The notes: generated from the letters alone by a model not told the origin. Shown: positions 32,882-42,188, numbered from the stretch's first letter. The stretch: DNA of 64,000 nucleotides from Burkholderiales bacterium (GCA_947453625.1 CANGHK010000025.1:1-64000); one strand, 5' to 3'. Numbers and translations: made by a program.

Positions 32882-33214
32882 TCAGGTCTCCTGAGATTTT
32901 TCTGCATCGGGCACCATAGGCCCGTGCCGCAACGCGGCCGACGGATGATGCCCGTTCGAGACCGATTCGTCTGGCCGCCGGCCCGTTTTTTCAGACTGCG
33001 GGCTGGCGAGAACACCCTGCGCAGTCCAACCGGGCAGGCCCGGCGACTGCGCCATAGGGTGCAGCCGCGCAACGCGGCCGATTTCGCGGCGAGGTCAAGG
33101 CCGTGGGCGAGAAATGGGCTGGGCTGATGCGCCAGCGCCAGCTCGCGCTCGGCTGAAAAAAGCGCCCCCGGGACGGCCGACCCAAGATTCCGGCGGTCTT
33201 CCTAGAATCAGCCC
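32882..33214. other. Intergenic region without a supported gene
   Basis: 333 bp between NIPSNAP and apaG. All short ORFs look like chance. The 13-mer GCAACGCGGCCGA occurs twice (32929-32941 and 33069-33081). A short tail before a TGA at about 33153 (KWAGLMRQRQLALG) might be the relic of a gene end, but nothing upstream supports it. The apaG promoter should lie in the last 100 bp; no consensus was found. Confidence 0.4.
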
Positions 33215-33589
33215 ATGGCCCAACCCCGTTTCACCAGCACCATCGTGGTCCGCCCGCTGCCCGAGCAGACCGACCCGGCTCAGCAGCGCTACGGCTTTGT
33301 CTACACCGTCACGATCCGCAACACCGGCGAGGTCGCGGCCCAATTGATCGCCCGCCACTGGCAGATCAGCGACCTGCGCGGCAGCGTGCAGCAGGTGCGC
33401 GGCCTGGGCCTGGTGGGCCACCAGCCCCTGCTCAAGCCGGGCGAGCAGTTCGAATACACCAGCTGGGCCCAGATCGCCACGTCTCAGGGTTCGATGCAAG
33501 GCAAGTTCATCGGCATCACCGAGGACGCCCAGTGCTTCGAGTCGCCGGTGGCCGAGTTCGCGCTCGTTGACAGCACCGCGCTGCACTGA
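33215..33589 (+). CDS. apaG: ApaG
   Basis: 124 aa, full-length ApaG: an immunoglobulin-like beta-sandwich domain with FVYTVTIRNTGEVAAQLIARHW, VRGLGLVGHQPLLKPGEQFEYTS (residues about 65-90) and GSMQGKF. Associated with Co2+/Mg2+ homeostasis in Salmonella genetics; the exact activity is unclear. No operon partner: the next gene starts 93 bp on. Confidence 0.95.
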   Translation: MAQPRFTSTIVVRPLPEQTDPAQQRYGFVYTVTIRNTGEVAAQLIARHWQISDLRGSVQQVRGLGLVGHQPLLKPGEQFEYTSWAQIATSQGSMQGKFIGITEDAQCFESPVAEFALVDSTALH

Positions 33590-33682
33590 CAGGCGACGGC
33601 AGCGTGGCGCGCAGCGGGCTGCCGCCAGTTCGAGGCCGGCCTGATCTGCCCTCGCCCCTACTTGCCCCTTGCCCGAGACCCC

Positions 33683-34990
33683 ATGCCCCTGACCCCCGCC
33701 CAAGACGACACCACCTGCACCACCCTGGCCAACGGCGTGCGGGTACTGACGATCGCGTTGCCGCAGCTGCAGACCGCCAGCGTCAGCGTGTTCGTGCGCA
33801 GCGGCAGCGCGCATGAGAGCGCCAAGCTGAACGGCATCGGCCATGTCCTCGAGCACATGGTGTTCAAGGGCACGGCCACGCGCGACGCACGCCAGCTCAA
33901 CCTCGACGCCGAGCGGCTGGGCGCCGAGGTCAATGCCCACACCGACAAGGACCACACCGCCTTCCACATGCGCGGCCTGCGCGCCCATGCGCCGCTGTTC
34001 GTGCGCCTGCTGGGCGACATGGTGCGCAACGCCAGCTTCCCCGAGGCCGAGTTCGAGCGCGAGCGCGAGGTGCTGCTGCATGAGTTCACCGAGGACGAGG
34101 ACGACCCGATGTCGACCGCCTTCAAGCAATTCGACAAGGCCTGCTTCGGCGCCCACCCGCTGGCCCAGCCGGTGATAGGCAGCCGGCGCAACATCGAGCG
34201 CTTCACGCGCGCCGACCTGGTGGGCCATCTGCAGCGCCTCTACACCGGCGCCAACATCGTCGTGGCCGCGGCTGGCGACATCGCCCATGACGCCATCGTG
34301 CGCGAGGCCGAAGCCTGCTTCGGCAGCCTGGCCCGCGGCAGCGAGAACCTGTTGTCGGCGCCGCCCTGGCTGGGCGGCCTGCGCGCCAAGTCCCAGGCCG
34401 GCAGCAGCCAGACCCACCTGGTGCTGGGATTTCCCGTGCCGCCGCTGCAGGCCGACGACCCGACCGCCGCGGTGGCCGCCGCGCTGCTGGGCGAGGGCAT
34501 GAGCTCGCCGCTGATGGACCAGTTGCGCGAACAGCGCGGCCTGGTCTACTACGCCGCCTGCTCGGCCGACCTGGTCGACAGCGCCGGCCAGTTCGTGATC
34601 GAGGCCTCGACCGCGCCCGGCCAGCTCGACGAATGCCTGCAGGCGCTGGCCGACCTGCTGCGGGCCCAGGCCAGCCGGATCGCGCCGATCGACCTGGAGC
34701 GGGCGCAGAACCAGATCCTGGTGCGCCGGCTGCGCGGACTGGAAAAGCCCGGCCGCCGGCTGGAGGAATCGGCGCTCGACCTGCTGGTGCTGGGCCGGCT
34801 GCGCTCGCGCGCCGACTGGCTGGCCCGGGTCCAGGCGGTGAGCGCCGACCAGGTGCGCGACGCATTGGCCAGCATGCAGACCGCCGGCGCGGCGCTGGCG
34901 CTGACCGGGCGGGTGGCGCGCGGCGTGGGCGAACGGGCGAGCGCGATCCTGACCCACAGCGGCCTGCTGGCGCCGGCCGCGCCGGTCTGA
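33683..34990 (+). CDS. M16 family zinc peptidase (processing-peptidase-like)
   Basis: 435 aa. The inverted zinc motif HVLEH (in IGHVLEHMVFKG) is at about residue 55, and the third ligand Glu follows in EREREVLLHEFTEDEDD. The C-terminal M16 half (after about residue 200) has the R/Y-type substrate motif region EQRGLVYYAAC. ATG 33683 is chosen since it begins just before the domain. Probable cytoplasmic or periplasmic peptide processing; no signal peptide was recognised. Substrate unknown. Confidence 0.9.
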   Translation: MPLTPAQDDTTCTTLANGVRVLTIALPQLQTASVSVFVRSGSAHESAKLNGIGHVLEHMVFKGTATRDARQLNLDAERLGAEVNAHTDKDHTAFHMRGLRAHAPLFVRLLGDMVRNASFPEAEFEREREVLLHEFTEDEDDPMSTAFKQFDKACFGAHPLAQPVIGSRRNIERFTRADLVGHLQRLYTGANIVVAAAGDIAHDAIVREAEACFGSLARGSENLLSAPPWLGGLRAKSQAGSSQTHLVLGFPVPPLQADDPTAAVAAALLGEGMSSPLMDQLREQRGLVYYAACSADLVDSAGQFVIEASTAPGQLDECLQALADLLRAQASRIAPIDLERAQNQILVRRLRGLEKPGRRLEESALDLLVLGRLRSRADWLARVQAVSADQVRDALASMQTAGAALALTGRVARGVGERASAILTHSGLLAPAAPV

Positions 34991-35027
34991 CCTGCAGCAT
35001 GGCGCCGCGCTGACGGGCGGCGGCGCG

Positions 35028-35150
35028 TCAGGGACGCGGATCGTCCTCGGGGGCGCGTTCGCCGCCCCGGCGTCCGGAGAACATCGTCCACCAGACAATC
35101 AGCACCAGCACAAGCAGCGCGCCCAGCGCTTCCAGCAGAATCAGCCACAT
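35028..35150 (-). CDS. 40-aa single-pass membrane protein, divergent overlap with mltA
   Basis: A 41-codon ORF including stop, too short for ordinary ORF lists. It has one strong transmembrane helix (LILLEALGALLVLVLIVWW) followed by a basic/acidic tail (MFSGRRGGERAPEDDPRP). Its ATG (35150-35148) and the mltA ATG (35149-35151) share one CATG palindrome, so the two genes overlap head to head. Composition and position suggest a real small membrane protein; function unknown. Confidence 0.65.
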   Translation of the reverse strand: MWLILLEALGALLVLVLIVWWTMFSGRRGGERAPEDDPRP

Positions 35151-36357
35151 GCGACGATTATCGCGATCCCTGCCGGCGTGGATCGCGCTGGCCTGGCTGG
35201 CAGGCTGTGCGGTGGCGCCGCCGGTGCCACCGGCGCCGGCCGTCCCGGCAGCCGCAACGCCCGGGCCGCTGGCCGAGCCGGTGCCGGCCAGCGGCGAGCC
35301 CTGGCTGCGCGCACGCGCGCGCTGGGTGCCAGTGGACTGGTCGGCGCTGCCGGGCTGGCAGGCCGACCGCAGCGCCGAGTTGTGGCCCGCGCTGCGCGCT
35401 GGCTGCGCCCGGCCGGCAAAGGGCTGGGTCGCGCTGTGCGCCCGGGCCGCCGCCTTCGCGCCGCCCGACGACGGCTTTGCGCGCGACTTCCTGCAGCGTG
35501 AACTGCAGCCCTACCGCGTCGAGTCACTGGACGGCGAGGCGCTGGGGCTGGCCACCGGCTACTTCGAGCCGGTGCTGGCCGCCAGCCGCCGGCCGCGGCC
35601 GGGCTTCACGGTGGCGCTGCACCACCCGCCGGCCGATCTGGCGCAGCGCCGGCCCTACTGGTCGCGCCAGCAACTCGACAGCCTGCCGGCCGCCGCCGCC
35701 GGCCTGCGCGGCCAGGAGATCGCCTACCTGGCCAGCGCGCTGGACCTGCTGGTGCTGCAGATCCAGGGCTCAGGGCGGCTGCGCCTGACCGAGCCCGACG
35801 GCAGCGAACACCTGGTGCGGGTGGCGTTCGCCGGCCACAACGACCTGCCCTACCGCTCGGTGGGGCGCTGGCTGATCGAGCAGGGCGAACTGCGTCCCGA
35901 CGGCGCCAACTGGCCGGCCATCCGCGACTGGGGCCAGCGCGCGTCGCCGGCCCGGCTGCAGCAGATGCTGTGGAGCAACCCGCGGGTGGTGTTCTTCCGC
36001 GAGGAGGCGCTGCCCGACTTGGCCGACGAGCCCTCAGGCGGGCCAGGCCAGAACGGCCGTGCCAGCACCCCGACCGGCCCGAAAGGGGCCCAGGGCGTGC
36101 CGCTGAGCGCCGGCCGCTCGGTGGCAGTGGACCCGCAGGCCGTGCCCTACGGCACGCCGCTGTGGCTAGACACCACCGAACCGCTGTCGGCCACGCCGCT
36201 GCGGCGCCTGGTGATGGCCCAGGACACCGGCAGCGCCATCGTCGGCGCGGTGCGGGTGGACTATTTCTGGGGCAGTGCCGAGGGTGCCGAGCAGCAGGCC
36301 GGCCGCATGAAGCAGGCGCTGCGGGTGTGGGCGCTTTGGCCGCGCCAGGGGCCGTGA
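35149..36357 (+). CDS. mltA: MltA, membrane-bound lytic murein transglycosylase A
   Basis: 402 aa lipoprotein. Signal with lipobox LAGC at about residue 19, then a Pro/Ala-rich tether, the MltA barrel domain (about 110-270: ATGYFEPVLAASR, LVLQIQGSGRLRL, VRVAFAGHNDLPYRSVGRWL) and a 3D domain at the C-terminus (VAVDPQAVPYGTPLWLDT, MAQDTGSAIVGAVRVDYFWG), where the catalytic Asp is in AQDTG. Cleaves peptidoglycan glycan strands with 1,6-anhydro product. An insertion rich in Gly/Pro (GGPGQNGRASTPTG) lies before the 3D domain. Confidence 0.93.
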   Translation: MRRLSRSLPAWIALAWLAGCAVAPPVPPAPAVPAAATPGPLAEPVPASGEPWLRARARWVPVDWSALPGWQADRSAELWPALRAGCARPAKGWVALCARAAAFAPPDDGFARDFLQRELQPYRVESLDGEALGLATGYFEPVLAASRRPRPGFTVALHHPPADLAQRRPYWSRQQLDSLPAAAAGLRGQEIAYLASALDLLVLQIQGSGRLRLTEPDGSEHLVRVAFAGHNDLPYRSVGRWLIEQGELRPDGANWPAIRDWGQRASPARLQQMLWSNPRVVFFREEALPDLADEPSGGPGQNGRASTPTGPKGAQGVPLSAGRSVAVDPQAVPYGTPLWLDTTEPLSATPLRRLVMAQDTGSAIVGAVRVDYFWGSAEGAEQQAGRMKQALRVWALWPRQGP

Positions 36358-36379
36358 GCCGGGCCGGCAGCCGACGGGA

Positions 36380-38014
36380 TCAGTCCCGCGGCGTCTTTGC
36401 CAGCGTCTTTGCCAGCACCTCGATGCTTGCCCGCAGCACCGGCCAGGGCGGGTCGGTGGCGATGCGCAGCGTGTAGGCCGCTTCATCGCCGCCCGGCCAT
36501 TCGGCCATCGACTGCTGCAAGGCCAGCAACTCGGGCGTGGCGTCCGAGGCATCGTCGCCTGCACGCATGCGCTGCCGCACCCGCTCGGCCAGCACGCCGG
36601 GTGCGGCGTCGCAGACCAGCAGCGTGAAGCAAGCCCCGGTTTGCGTCGCCACCGCACGCATCGCATCGCGCTCGCTGCGCCGCAGGCTGGCGGCATCGAC
36701 CACCACCGAGACACCGGCGGCCAGGGCCGCCCTGGCCAGGTCCTGCAGGCGATCGTAGGTGCGGCGCGTGGCGTCGGCGCTGTACAAGCCAGGCACCGCG
36801 CGGGCGGTGGGCGGCACCGAGAACAGCCGCTTGCGTTCGACGTCCGAGCGCAAGCGCACGCCACCCAGGCATTCGGCCAGCGCCAGCGCCACCGTGCTCT
36901 TGCCGGCGCCGGCCAGCCCGAAGCTCATCACCAGGCGCGGCGGTGCCGACTCCGCGCCATCCAGCCCGGCCAAAGCCATCGCCAGGTCCAGGTAGCGCTG
37001 CGCCTGGGCGCGGGCCTGGCTGGCGACGACCGCCCCCATCAGCGTCACCTTGGCCCGCACCGTCGCGCGGTAAACCGCCCACCACGACAGCAACGGCAAT
37101 GCGGCCCAGTCGCCGCTGGCCTCCAGCGCGGCGCTGATGAAGCGCCAGGCCAGGCCGGACAGGCCATGGGCCTGCAAGTCCATGAAGGTGAAGGCCAAGT
37201 CGCCCAGGGTGTCGATGTGGCGCAGCGTGTCGTTGAACTCCAGCGCATCGAACAGCACCGGCGCGCCCTCGAACCAGACGACGTTGCCCAGGTGCAGGTC
37301 GCCGTGCACCTCGCGCACATGGCCGGTGCGGCAACGCAAGTCCATCAGGCTGGCCAGCGCGGCGCCACGCTGCTCGGTCCAGTCCGCCAACGCCGCCACC
37401 TGGGCACGTGCGGCGGCGTCGGGGGCCAGTGCCGCCAGCTCGCGCAGGTTCTCGCGGGCCCAATGGCGGGTGGTCTCGGCACGGCCGAAACCCGGCGGCG
37501 CCGGGCTCTGCTGGGCGTGGAAGCGCGCCACCACGGCAGCCAGGCTGTCGACCATGGACGCGCTCAATTGCCCGGCCTGGGCCAGCCGGTCCAGCCGCTG
37601 ACGGTCGTCGAAGCGGCGCATCTGCACCGCCCAGTCGATCACCGGGCCCTCGACCGCCACCGGATCGCCCGTCGCGGTGAGGGTGGCGCCGCCAGGCAGC
37701 CGGCGCACGGCCATCACCCGCAGGTACCAGCGCGGCGCCGTGCGGCGGTTCAGCCGCAACTCCTGCTCGCAGGCTTCGCACCGCGCCTCGAGCGTGGAAA
37801 AGTCGACAAAGGCGTTGCGCAGCGGCTTTTTCAGCTTGTAGACCTGATCGCCGGCCAGCAGCAGCGAGGACAGGTGGGTCTCGATCAAGCCGGCCCCGGT
37901 GGGCTCGCCGGCACAGGCCCCCGGCCGGCGCAATTCGGCCACCATCGCGGCGTGCGCCGCCAGCGCCGCGGCCAGGTCGGCAGGCGACAGAGAGTCCGGG
38001 TGTCGTTGCGGCAT
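36380..38014 (-). CDS. APH-like kinase fused to a P-loop ATPase/kinase domain
   Basis: 544 aa. The N-terminal half is an aminoglycoside-phosphotransferase-like fold with the Brenner motif VHGDLHLGNVVW (about residue 250) and LFDALEFND with the Mg-binding Asp. The C-terminal half (about 365-530) is a P-loop kinase with Walker A GLAGAGKSTVALAL. This bifunctional architecture is common in proteobacteria but its substrate is unknown; an antibiotic-resistance role should not be assumed. ATG 38014 is supported by an upstream AGGAG. Convergent with mltA. Confidence 0.87.
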   Translation of the reverse strand: MPQRHPDSLSPADLAAALAAHAAMVAELRRPGACAGEPTGAGLIETHLSSLLLAGDQVYKLKKPLRNAFVDFSTLEARCEACEQELRLNRRTAPRWYLRVMAVRRLPGGATLTATGDPVAVEGPVIDWAVQMRRFDDRQRLDRLAQAGQLSASMVDSLAAVVARFHAQQSPAPPGFGRAETTRHWARENLRELAALAPDAAARAQVAALADWTEQRGAALASLMDLRCRTGHVREVHGDLHLGNVVWFEGAPVLFDALEFNDTLRHIDTLGDLAFTFMDLQAHGLSGLAWRFISAALEASGDWAALPLLSWWAVYRATVRAKVTLMGAVVASQARAQAQRYLDLAMALAGLDGAESAPPRLVMSFGLAGAGKSTVALALAECLGGVRLRSDVERKRLFSVPPTARAVPGLYSADATRRTYDRLQDLARAALAAGVSVVVDAASLRRSERDAMRAVATQTGACFTLLVCDAAPGVLAERVRQRMRAGDDASDATPELLALQQSMAEWPGGDEAAYTLRIATDPPWPVLRASIEVLAKTLAKTPRD

Positions 38015-38246
38015 GGCTTGGCTGCTCCTGACACCATCATCACAGCGCCGCCTGGAACCGGGATGACATCTGTCAGGGCCCGGGCGCACGGCCGCAGCCC
38101 GACCCGTTTCTTTCTTGGACAGGCATTTCCGGGATTGATCGTGGCCAAGGGTAGCGCCACGAGGGCCTACAAAGAAAAGACTTCCCCAGGCCTTTTTCCT
38201 ACACTTTGGGCTTCGTTTGCCACCGAGCCCAGCCGCCATGAAGACC

Positions 38247-38626
38247 CCCTTGCCCGACTCGATACGCCAGGCACTTGAGCGCGCCACGCTAGACGACCGC
38301 CCGCAGCGCGGGCGGCGGCGCAGCCACAGAGACACCGCGGGCTGCGCAGCAGCAGGCCGCCGTGGATTTGGCGTCGAGCGTGTTGGCACGCTGGAGAACT
38401 GACGTGAACGCACCCTTGCCCGATTCGATCCGCCAGGCACTTGAGCGCGCCACGCTCGACGACCGCCCGAACCGCGGGCGGCGGCGCAGCCACAGAGACA
38501 CCGCGGGCTGCGCAGCAGGCCGCCGTGGATTTGGCGTCGAGCGTGTTGGCACGATGGAGAACTGACGTGAACGCACCCTTGCCCGACTCGATCCGCCAGG
38601 CACTTGAGCGCGCCACGCTCGATGAC
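38247..38626 (+). repeat. Tandem triplication of the 5' end of the indolepyruvate oxidoreductase gene
   Basis: Two full units of 166 bp (38247-38412) and 163 bp (38413-38575) are followed by a third partial copy (38576-38626) that runs into the real gene. Each full unit has 51 bp of the gene start and about 112 bp of spacer, then GGAGAACTGAC and a GTG start. Copies 1 and 2 differ by a 3-bp AGC indel and few substitutions. Three differences within the coding part are synonymous (GAC/GAT, ATA/ATC, CTA/CTC). Each unit encodes an open frame: ATG 38238-38402 (54 aa) and GTG 38404-38565 (53 aa), both ending EN-stop. Each spacer can form GCGCAGCC...GGCTGCGC (38318-38347 in copy 1). Confidence 0.9.
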
Positions 38627-41600
38627 AAATACACCCTGGACAGCGGCCGCGCCTTCATGAGCGGCGTGCAGGCCCTGGTGCGGCTGCCTATGCTGCAGCG
38701 CCAGCGCGATGCCGCGGCCGGGCTGAACACCGCCGGCTTTATCAGCGGCTACCGCGGCAGCCCGCTGGGCGGCTACGACCAGGCGCTGTGGTCGGCCAAG
38801 AAGCACCTCAGCGCCCAGAACATCGTGTTCCAGCCCGGCGTCAACGAGGAACTGGCCGCGACCGCGGTCTGGGGCTCGCAGCAACTGGAATTCGACGCCG
38901 CCAACAAGCGCTTCGACGGCGTGTTCGGCATCTGGTACGGCAAGGGCCCGGGGGTGGACCGCTGCTCGGACGTGTTCAAGCACGCCAACATGGCCGGCAC
39001 CGCGCCGCATGGCGGCGTGATCGCGCTGGCCGGCGACGACCATGTGGCCAAGAGCAGCACCGCCGCGCACCAGAGCGACCATATCTTCAAGGCCTGCGGG
39101 CTGCCGGTGTTCTTCCCGGCCAGCGCGCAGGACATCCTGGACCTCGGCCTGCATGCCTTCGCGATGAGCCGCTTCTCCGGCCTGTGGACCTCGATGAAGA
39201 CGATACAGGAGGTGGTGGAGTCGTCGGCCAGCATCGACGTCTCGGCGGACCGGGTCAAGATCGTCCTGCCGACCGATTTCCGGATGCCGGCGGGGGGGCT
39301 GCACATCCGCTGGCCCGACGGTGCGCTGGTGCAGGAAGCGCGATTGTTCGACTACAAGTGGTATGCCGCGCTGGCCTATGTGCGCGCCAACCGGCTGAAC
39401 CACAACGTGATCGAGGGCCCGCACGACCGCTTCGGCATCATCGCCAGCGGCAAGGCCTACAACGACACCCGCCAGGCGCTGGCCGATCTGGGGCTGGACG
39501 ACGAGACCTGCCGCCAGATCGGCATCCGGCTGCACAAGGTCACCGTGGTCTGGCCGCTGGAAGCCACGATCACGCGCGAGTTCGCCCAGGGCTTGCAGGA
39601 GATCCTGGTGGTCGAGGAGAAGCGCCAGGTCATCGAGTACCAGTTGAAGGAAGAGCTCTACAACTGGCGGCCCGACGTGCGGCCGACGGTGCTGGGCAAG
39701 TTCGACGAGCCCGACGGTGACAGCTCGGGCGGCGAATGGAGCCAGCCCAACCCCAGCGCCAACTGGCTGCTGCGCGCCCAGGCCGACCTGACGCCCAGCC
39801 TGATCGCGGTGGCCATCGCCAAGCGCTTGAAAAAGCTGGGCGTGCCCGAGGCCATCGCGCTGCGCATGGACGCCAGGCTGTCGGTGCTGGCGGCCAAGGA
39901 GCGCGCGCTCGCTACTGGCTCGACCGGCGGCGCCGAGCGCCAACCCTGGTTCTGCTCGGGCTGCCCGCACAACACCTCGACCCGCGTGCCCGAGGGCTCG
40001 CGGGCGATGGCCGGCATAGGCTGCCACTTCATGGCCACCTGGATGGACCGCGCCACCATAGGCTTCACCCAGATGGGCGGCGAGGGCGTGCCCTGGGTCG
40101 GCCAGGCGCATTTCAGCAAGCGGGGGCATATGTTCGCCAACCTGGGCGACGGCACCTTCTTCCACTCGGGCTCGCTGGCGATCCGGCAAAGCATTGCCTC
40201 GGGCGTCAACGTCACCTACAAGATCCTCTACAACGACGCGGTGGCGATGACCGGTGGTCAGCCTATTGACGGCATCCTGACGGTGCCGCAGATGACCCGG
40301 GTGGTGGAAGCCGAGGGGGCGAAGCAGATCGTCATCGTCACCGACGAGCCCCAGAAGTACGCGCTGCCACTCAACCTGGCGCCCGGCACGACGGTGCGGC
40401 ACCGCGACGAGCTCGACGCGGTGCAGCGCGAGTTGCGCGAGGTGCCCGGTTGCACCGTGCTGATCTACGACCAGACCTGCGCGACCGAGAAGCGGCGACG
40501 CCGCAAGCGCGGCAAACTGGTCGACCCGGCCAAGCGCGTGGTGATCAACGAGCTGGTCTGCGAGGGCTGCGGCGACTGCAGCGTGCAGAGCAACTGCCTG
40601 AGCGTCGAGCCTATTGAGACCGAGTTCGGCCGCAAGCGCCGCATCAACCAGAACAGCTGCAACAAGGATTACTCCTGCACCAAGGGCTTCTGCCCCAGCT
40701 TCGTCACGGTCGAGGGCGGGCAGTTGAAGAAGCCCAGAAAGGAGACCCGGCCCGACCCCTACGCCCTGACGGCACTGCCGCAGCCCCGGCTGCCGCTGCC
40801 GCTGGCGCTGGACGCCAACGGCCGCGAGCGCGCCTGGGGCATCGTCGTGGCCGGCGTCGGCGGCACCGGCGTGATCACGATAGGCCAGTTGCTGGGCATG
40901 GCCGCCCACCTCGAGGGCAAGGGCGTGGTGACGCAGGATTCGGCCGGGCTGGCGCAAAAAGGCGGCGCCACCTGGAGCCATGTCCAGATCGCCAGCCGGC
41001 CCGAACTGATCCACAGCACCAAGGTCGACACCGCCAAGGCCGACCTGGTGATCGCCTGCGACAGCATCGTCGCGGCGGGCCGCGCCACACTGTCCTTGAT
41101 GCGCGAGGGCCAGACCTATGTCGCGCTGAACGCGCATGCCACGCCGACGGCGGCCTTCGTCGCCAACCCCGACTGGCAAGCGCCAACGGCCGGCTGCGAG
41201 GCGGCGCTGGTGGCGAGCGTCGGCCGCGCGCACCTGGGGCTGTTCGACGCCGAGCAGGTGGCGCTGCAACTGGTGGGCGATGCGATCTACGCCAACCCGT
41301 TGCTGCTGGGCTATGCCTGGCAACAAGGCCAGGTGCCGCTGGGCCAGGCCGCGCTGCTGCGCGCCTTCGAGTTGAACGGCACCCAGATCGACAACAACAA
41401 GGCGGCCTTCGAATGGGGGAGGCGCTGCGCGGTGAATCTGGCCGAGGTGCAATCGCTGTTCCAGGCCGCGCAGGTGATCCAGTTCGTCAAGAAGCCCGCA
41501 CTGGCCGAAATGGTCGCCAAGCGGGTCGACTTTCTGACCGCCTACCAGGACGCCGCCTACGCCAGCCGCTACGCCGATTTCGTCGCCGGCGTGCGCCAGG

Positions 41601-42154
41601 TCGAGGACAAGCTGGGCGGCAGCAAGCTGAGCGAGGCGGTGGCGCGCTACCTGTTCAAGCTGATGGCCTACAAGGACGAGTACGAGGTGGCGCGGCTGCA
41701 CACCGATGCGGCCTTCAGCGCCAAGATCGCCGCGATGTTCGACGGCGAGCTGGGCCGGGACTACCGGATCGTGCACCACCTGGCGCCGCCGCTGCTGGCC
41801 AAGACCAACGACAAGGGTGAGTTGGTCAAGCGGCCGTTCGGGCGCTGGATGCGCGGCGGCATGGCCATGCTGGCCAGGCTGAAAGGCCTGCGTGGCGGGC
41901 CGCTCGACCTCTTCGGCAAGACCGAGGAGCGCCGCACCGAGCGCGCGCTGATCGGCGAGTACCAGGCCAGCATCACCGAGTTGCTGGGCGGACTGAACGC
42001 CGCCAACCTGGCCTTGGCGCTGGAGATCGCCCGCCTGCCCGAGGACATCCGCGGCTACGGCCATGTCAAGGCGCGCCACCTGGCCGCCGTGCGGCCGAAG
42101 TGGGCGCGGCTGATGGCGCAGTGGCGGTCTGGCGACGTGCAAGCCGCGGCCTGA
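38567..42154 (+). CDS. Indolepyruvate:ferredoxin oxidoreductase, fused alpha/beta/gamma type
   Basis: 1195 aa, the single-chain proteobacterial form that oxidatively decarboxylates aryl or branched 2-oxoacids to acyl-CoA with ferredoxin. The N-terminal pyrimidine-binding domain (ISGYRGSPLGGYDQALW) is followed by a TPP-binding region (WFCSGCPHNTS, MGGEGVPWVGQAHF, LGDGTFFHSGSLAIRQS, ILYNDAVAMTGGQP) and a Cys-rich Fe-S segment (CEGCGDCSVQSNC, CNKDYSCTKGFCPS). The gamma-type domain (VAGVGGTGVITIGQLLGMAA) is near residues 765-785. GTG 38567 is chosen: GGAGA lies 8-12 nt upstream and the sequence matches the duplicated starts. The open frame upstream is repeat-derived. Confidence 0.92.
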   Translation: MNAPLPDSIRQALERATLDDKYTLDSGRAFMSGVQALVRLPMLQRQRDAAAGLNTAGFISGYRGSPLGGYDQALWSAKKHLSAQNIVFQPGVNEELAATAVWGSQQLEFDAANKRFDGVFGIWYGKGPGVDRCSDVFKHANMAGTAPHGGVIALAGDDHVAKSSTAAHQSDHIFKACGLPVFFPASAQDILDLGLHAFAMSRFSGLWTSMKTIQEVVESSASIDVSADRVKIVLPTDFRMPAGGLHIRWPDGALVQEARLFDYKWYAALAYVRANRLNHNVIEGPHDRFGIIASGKAYNDTRQALADLGLDDETCRQIGIRLHKVTVVWPLEATITREFAQGLQEILVVEEKRQVIEYQLKEELYNWRPDVRPTVLGKFDEPDGDSSGGEWSQPNPSANWLLRAQADLTPSLIAVAIAKRLKKLGVPEAIALRMDARLSVLAAKERALATGSTGGAERQPWFCSGCPHNTSTRVPEGSRAMAGIGCHFMATWMDRATIGFTQMGGEGVPWVGQAHFSKRGHMFANLGDGTFFHSGSLAIRQSIASGVNVTYKILYNDAVAMTGGQPIDGILTVPQMTRVVEAEGAKQIVIVTDEPQKYALPLNLAPGTTVRHRDELDAVQRELREVPGCTVLIYDQTCATEKRRRRKRGKLVDPAKRVVINELVCEGCGDCSVQSNCLSVEPIETEFGRKRRINQNSCNKDYSCTKGFCPSFVTVEGGQLKKPRKETRPDPYALTALPQPRLPLPLALDANGRERAWGIVVAGVGGTGVITIGQLLGMAAHLEGKGVVTQDSAGLAQKGGATWSHVQIASRPELIHSTKVDTAKADLVIACDSIVAAGRATLSLMREGQTYVALNAHATPTAAFVANPDWQAPTAGCEAALVASVGRAHLGLFDAEQVALQLVGDAIYANPLLLGYAWQQGQVPLGQAALLRAFELNGTQIDNNKAAFEWGRRCAVNLAEVQSLFQAAQVIQFVKKPALAEMVAKRVDFLTAYQDAAYASRYADFVAGVRQVEDKLGGSKLSEAVARYLFKLMAYKDEYEVARLHTDAAFSAKIAAMFDGELGRDYRIVHHLAPPLLAKTNDKGELVKRPFGRWMRGGMAMLARLKGLRGGPLDLFGKTEERRTERALIGEYQASITELLGGLNAANLALALEIARLPEDIRGYGHVKARHLAAVRPKWARLMAQWRSGDVQAAA

Positions 42155-42188
42155 AACCTGGGCGCGGGCAGCAGCCTGCGCCTCAGAC

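Noticed and set aside
33120-33155. Short conserved-looking C-terminal tail before apaG
   Set aside because: Too short, no upstream coding signal, no family recognised.
36380-38014. Aminoglycoside resistance gene
   Set aside because: The APH fold is generic and fused to a P-loop kinase; no resistance context or mobile element.
38247-38626. CRISPR array or diversity-generating repeat
   Set aside because: Units are about 165 bp, contiguous and carry gene-start sequence; no spacers, cas genes or reverse transcriptase.
36380-42142. 1920-codon minus-strand ORF running antisense through the oxidoreductase gene
   Set aside because: Only its last 544 codons (36380-38014) encode the APH/ATPase protein; the rest is antisense shadow and repeat-derived.
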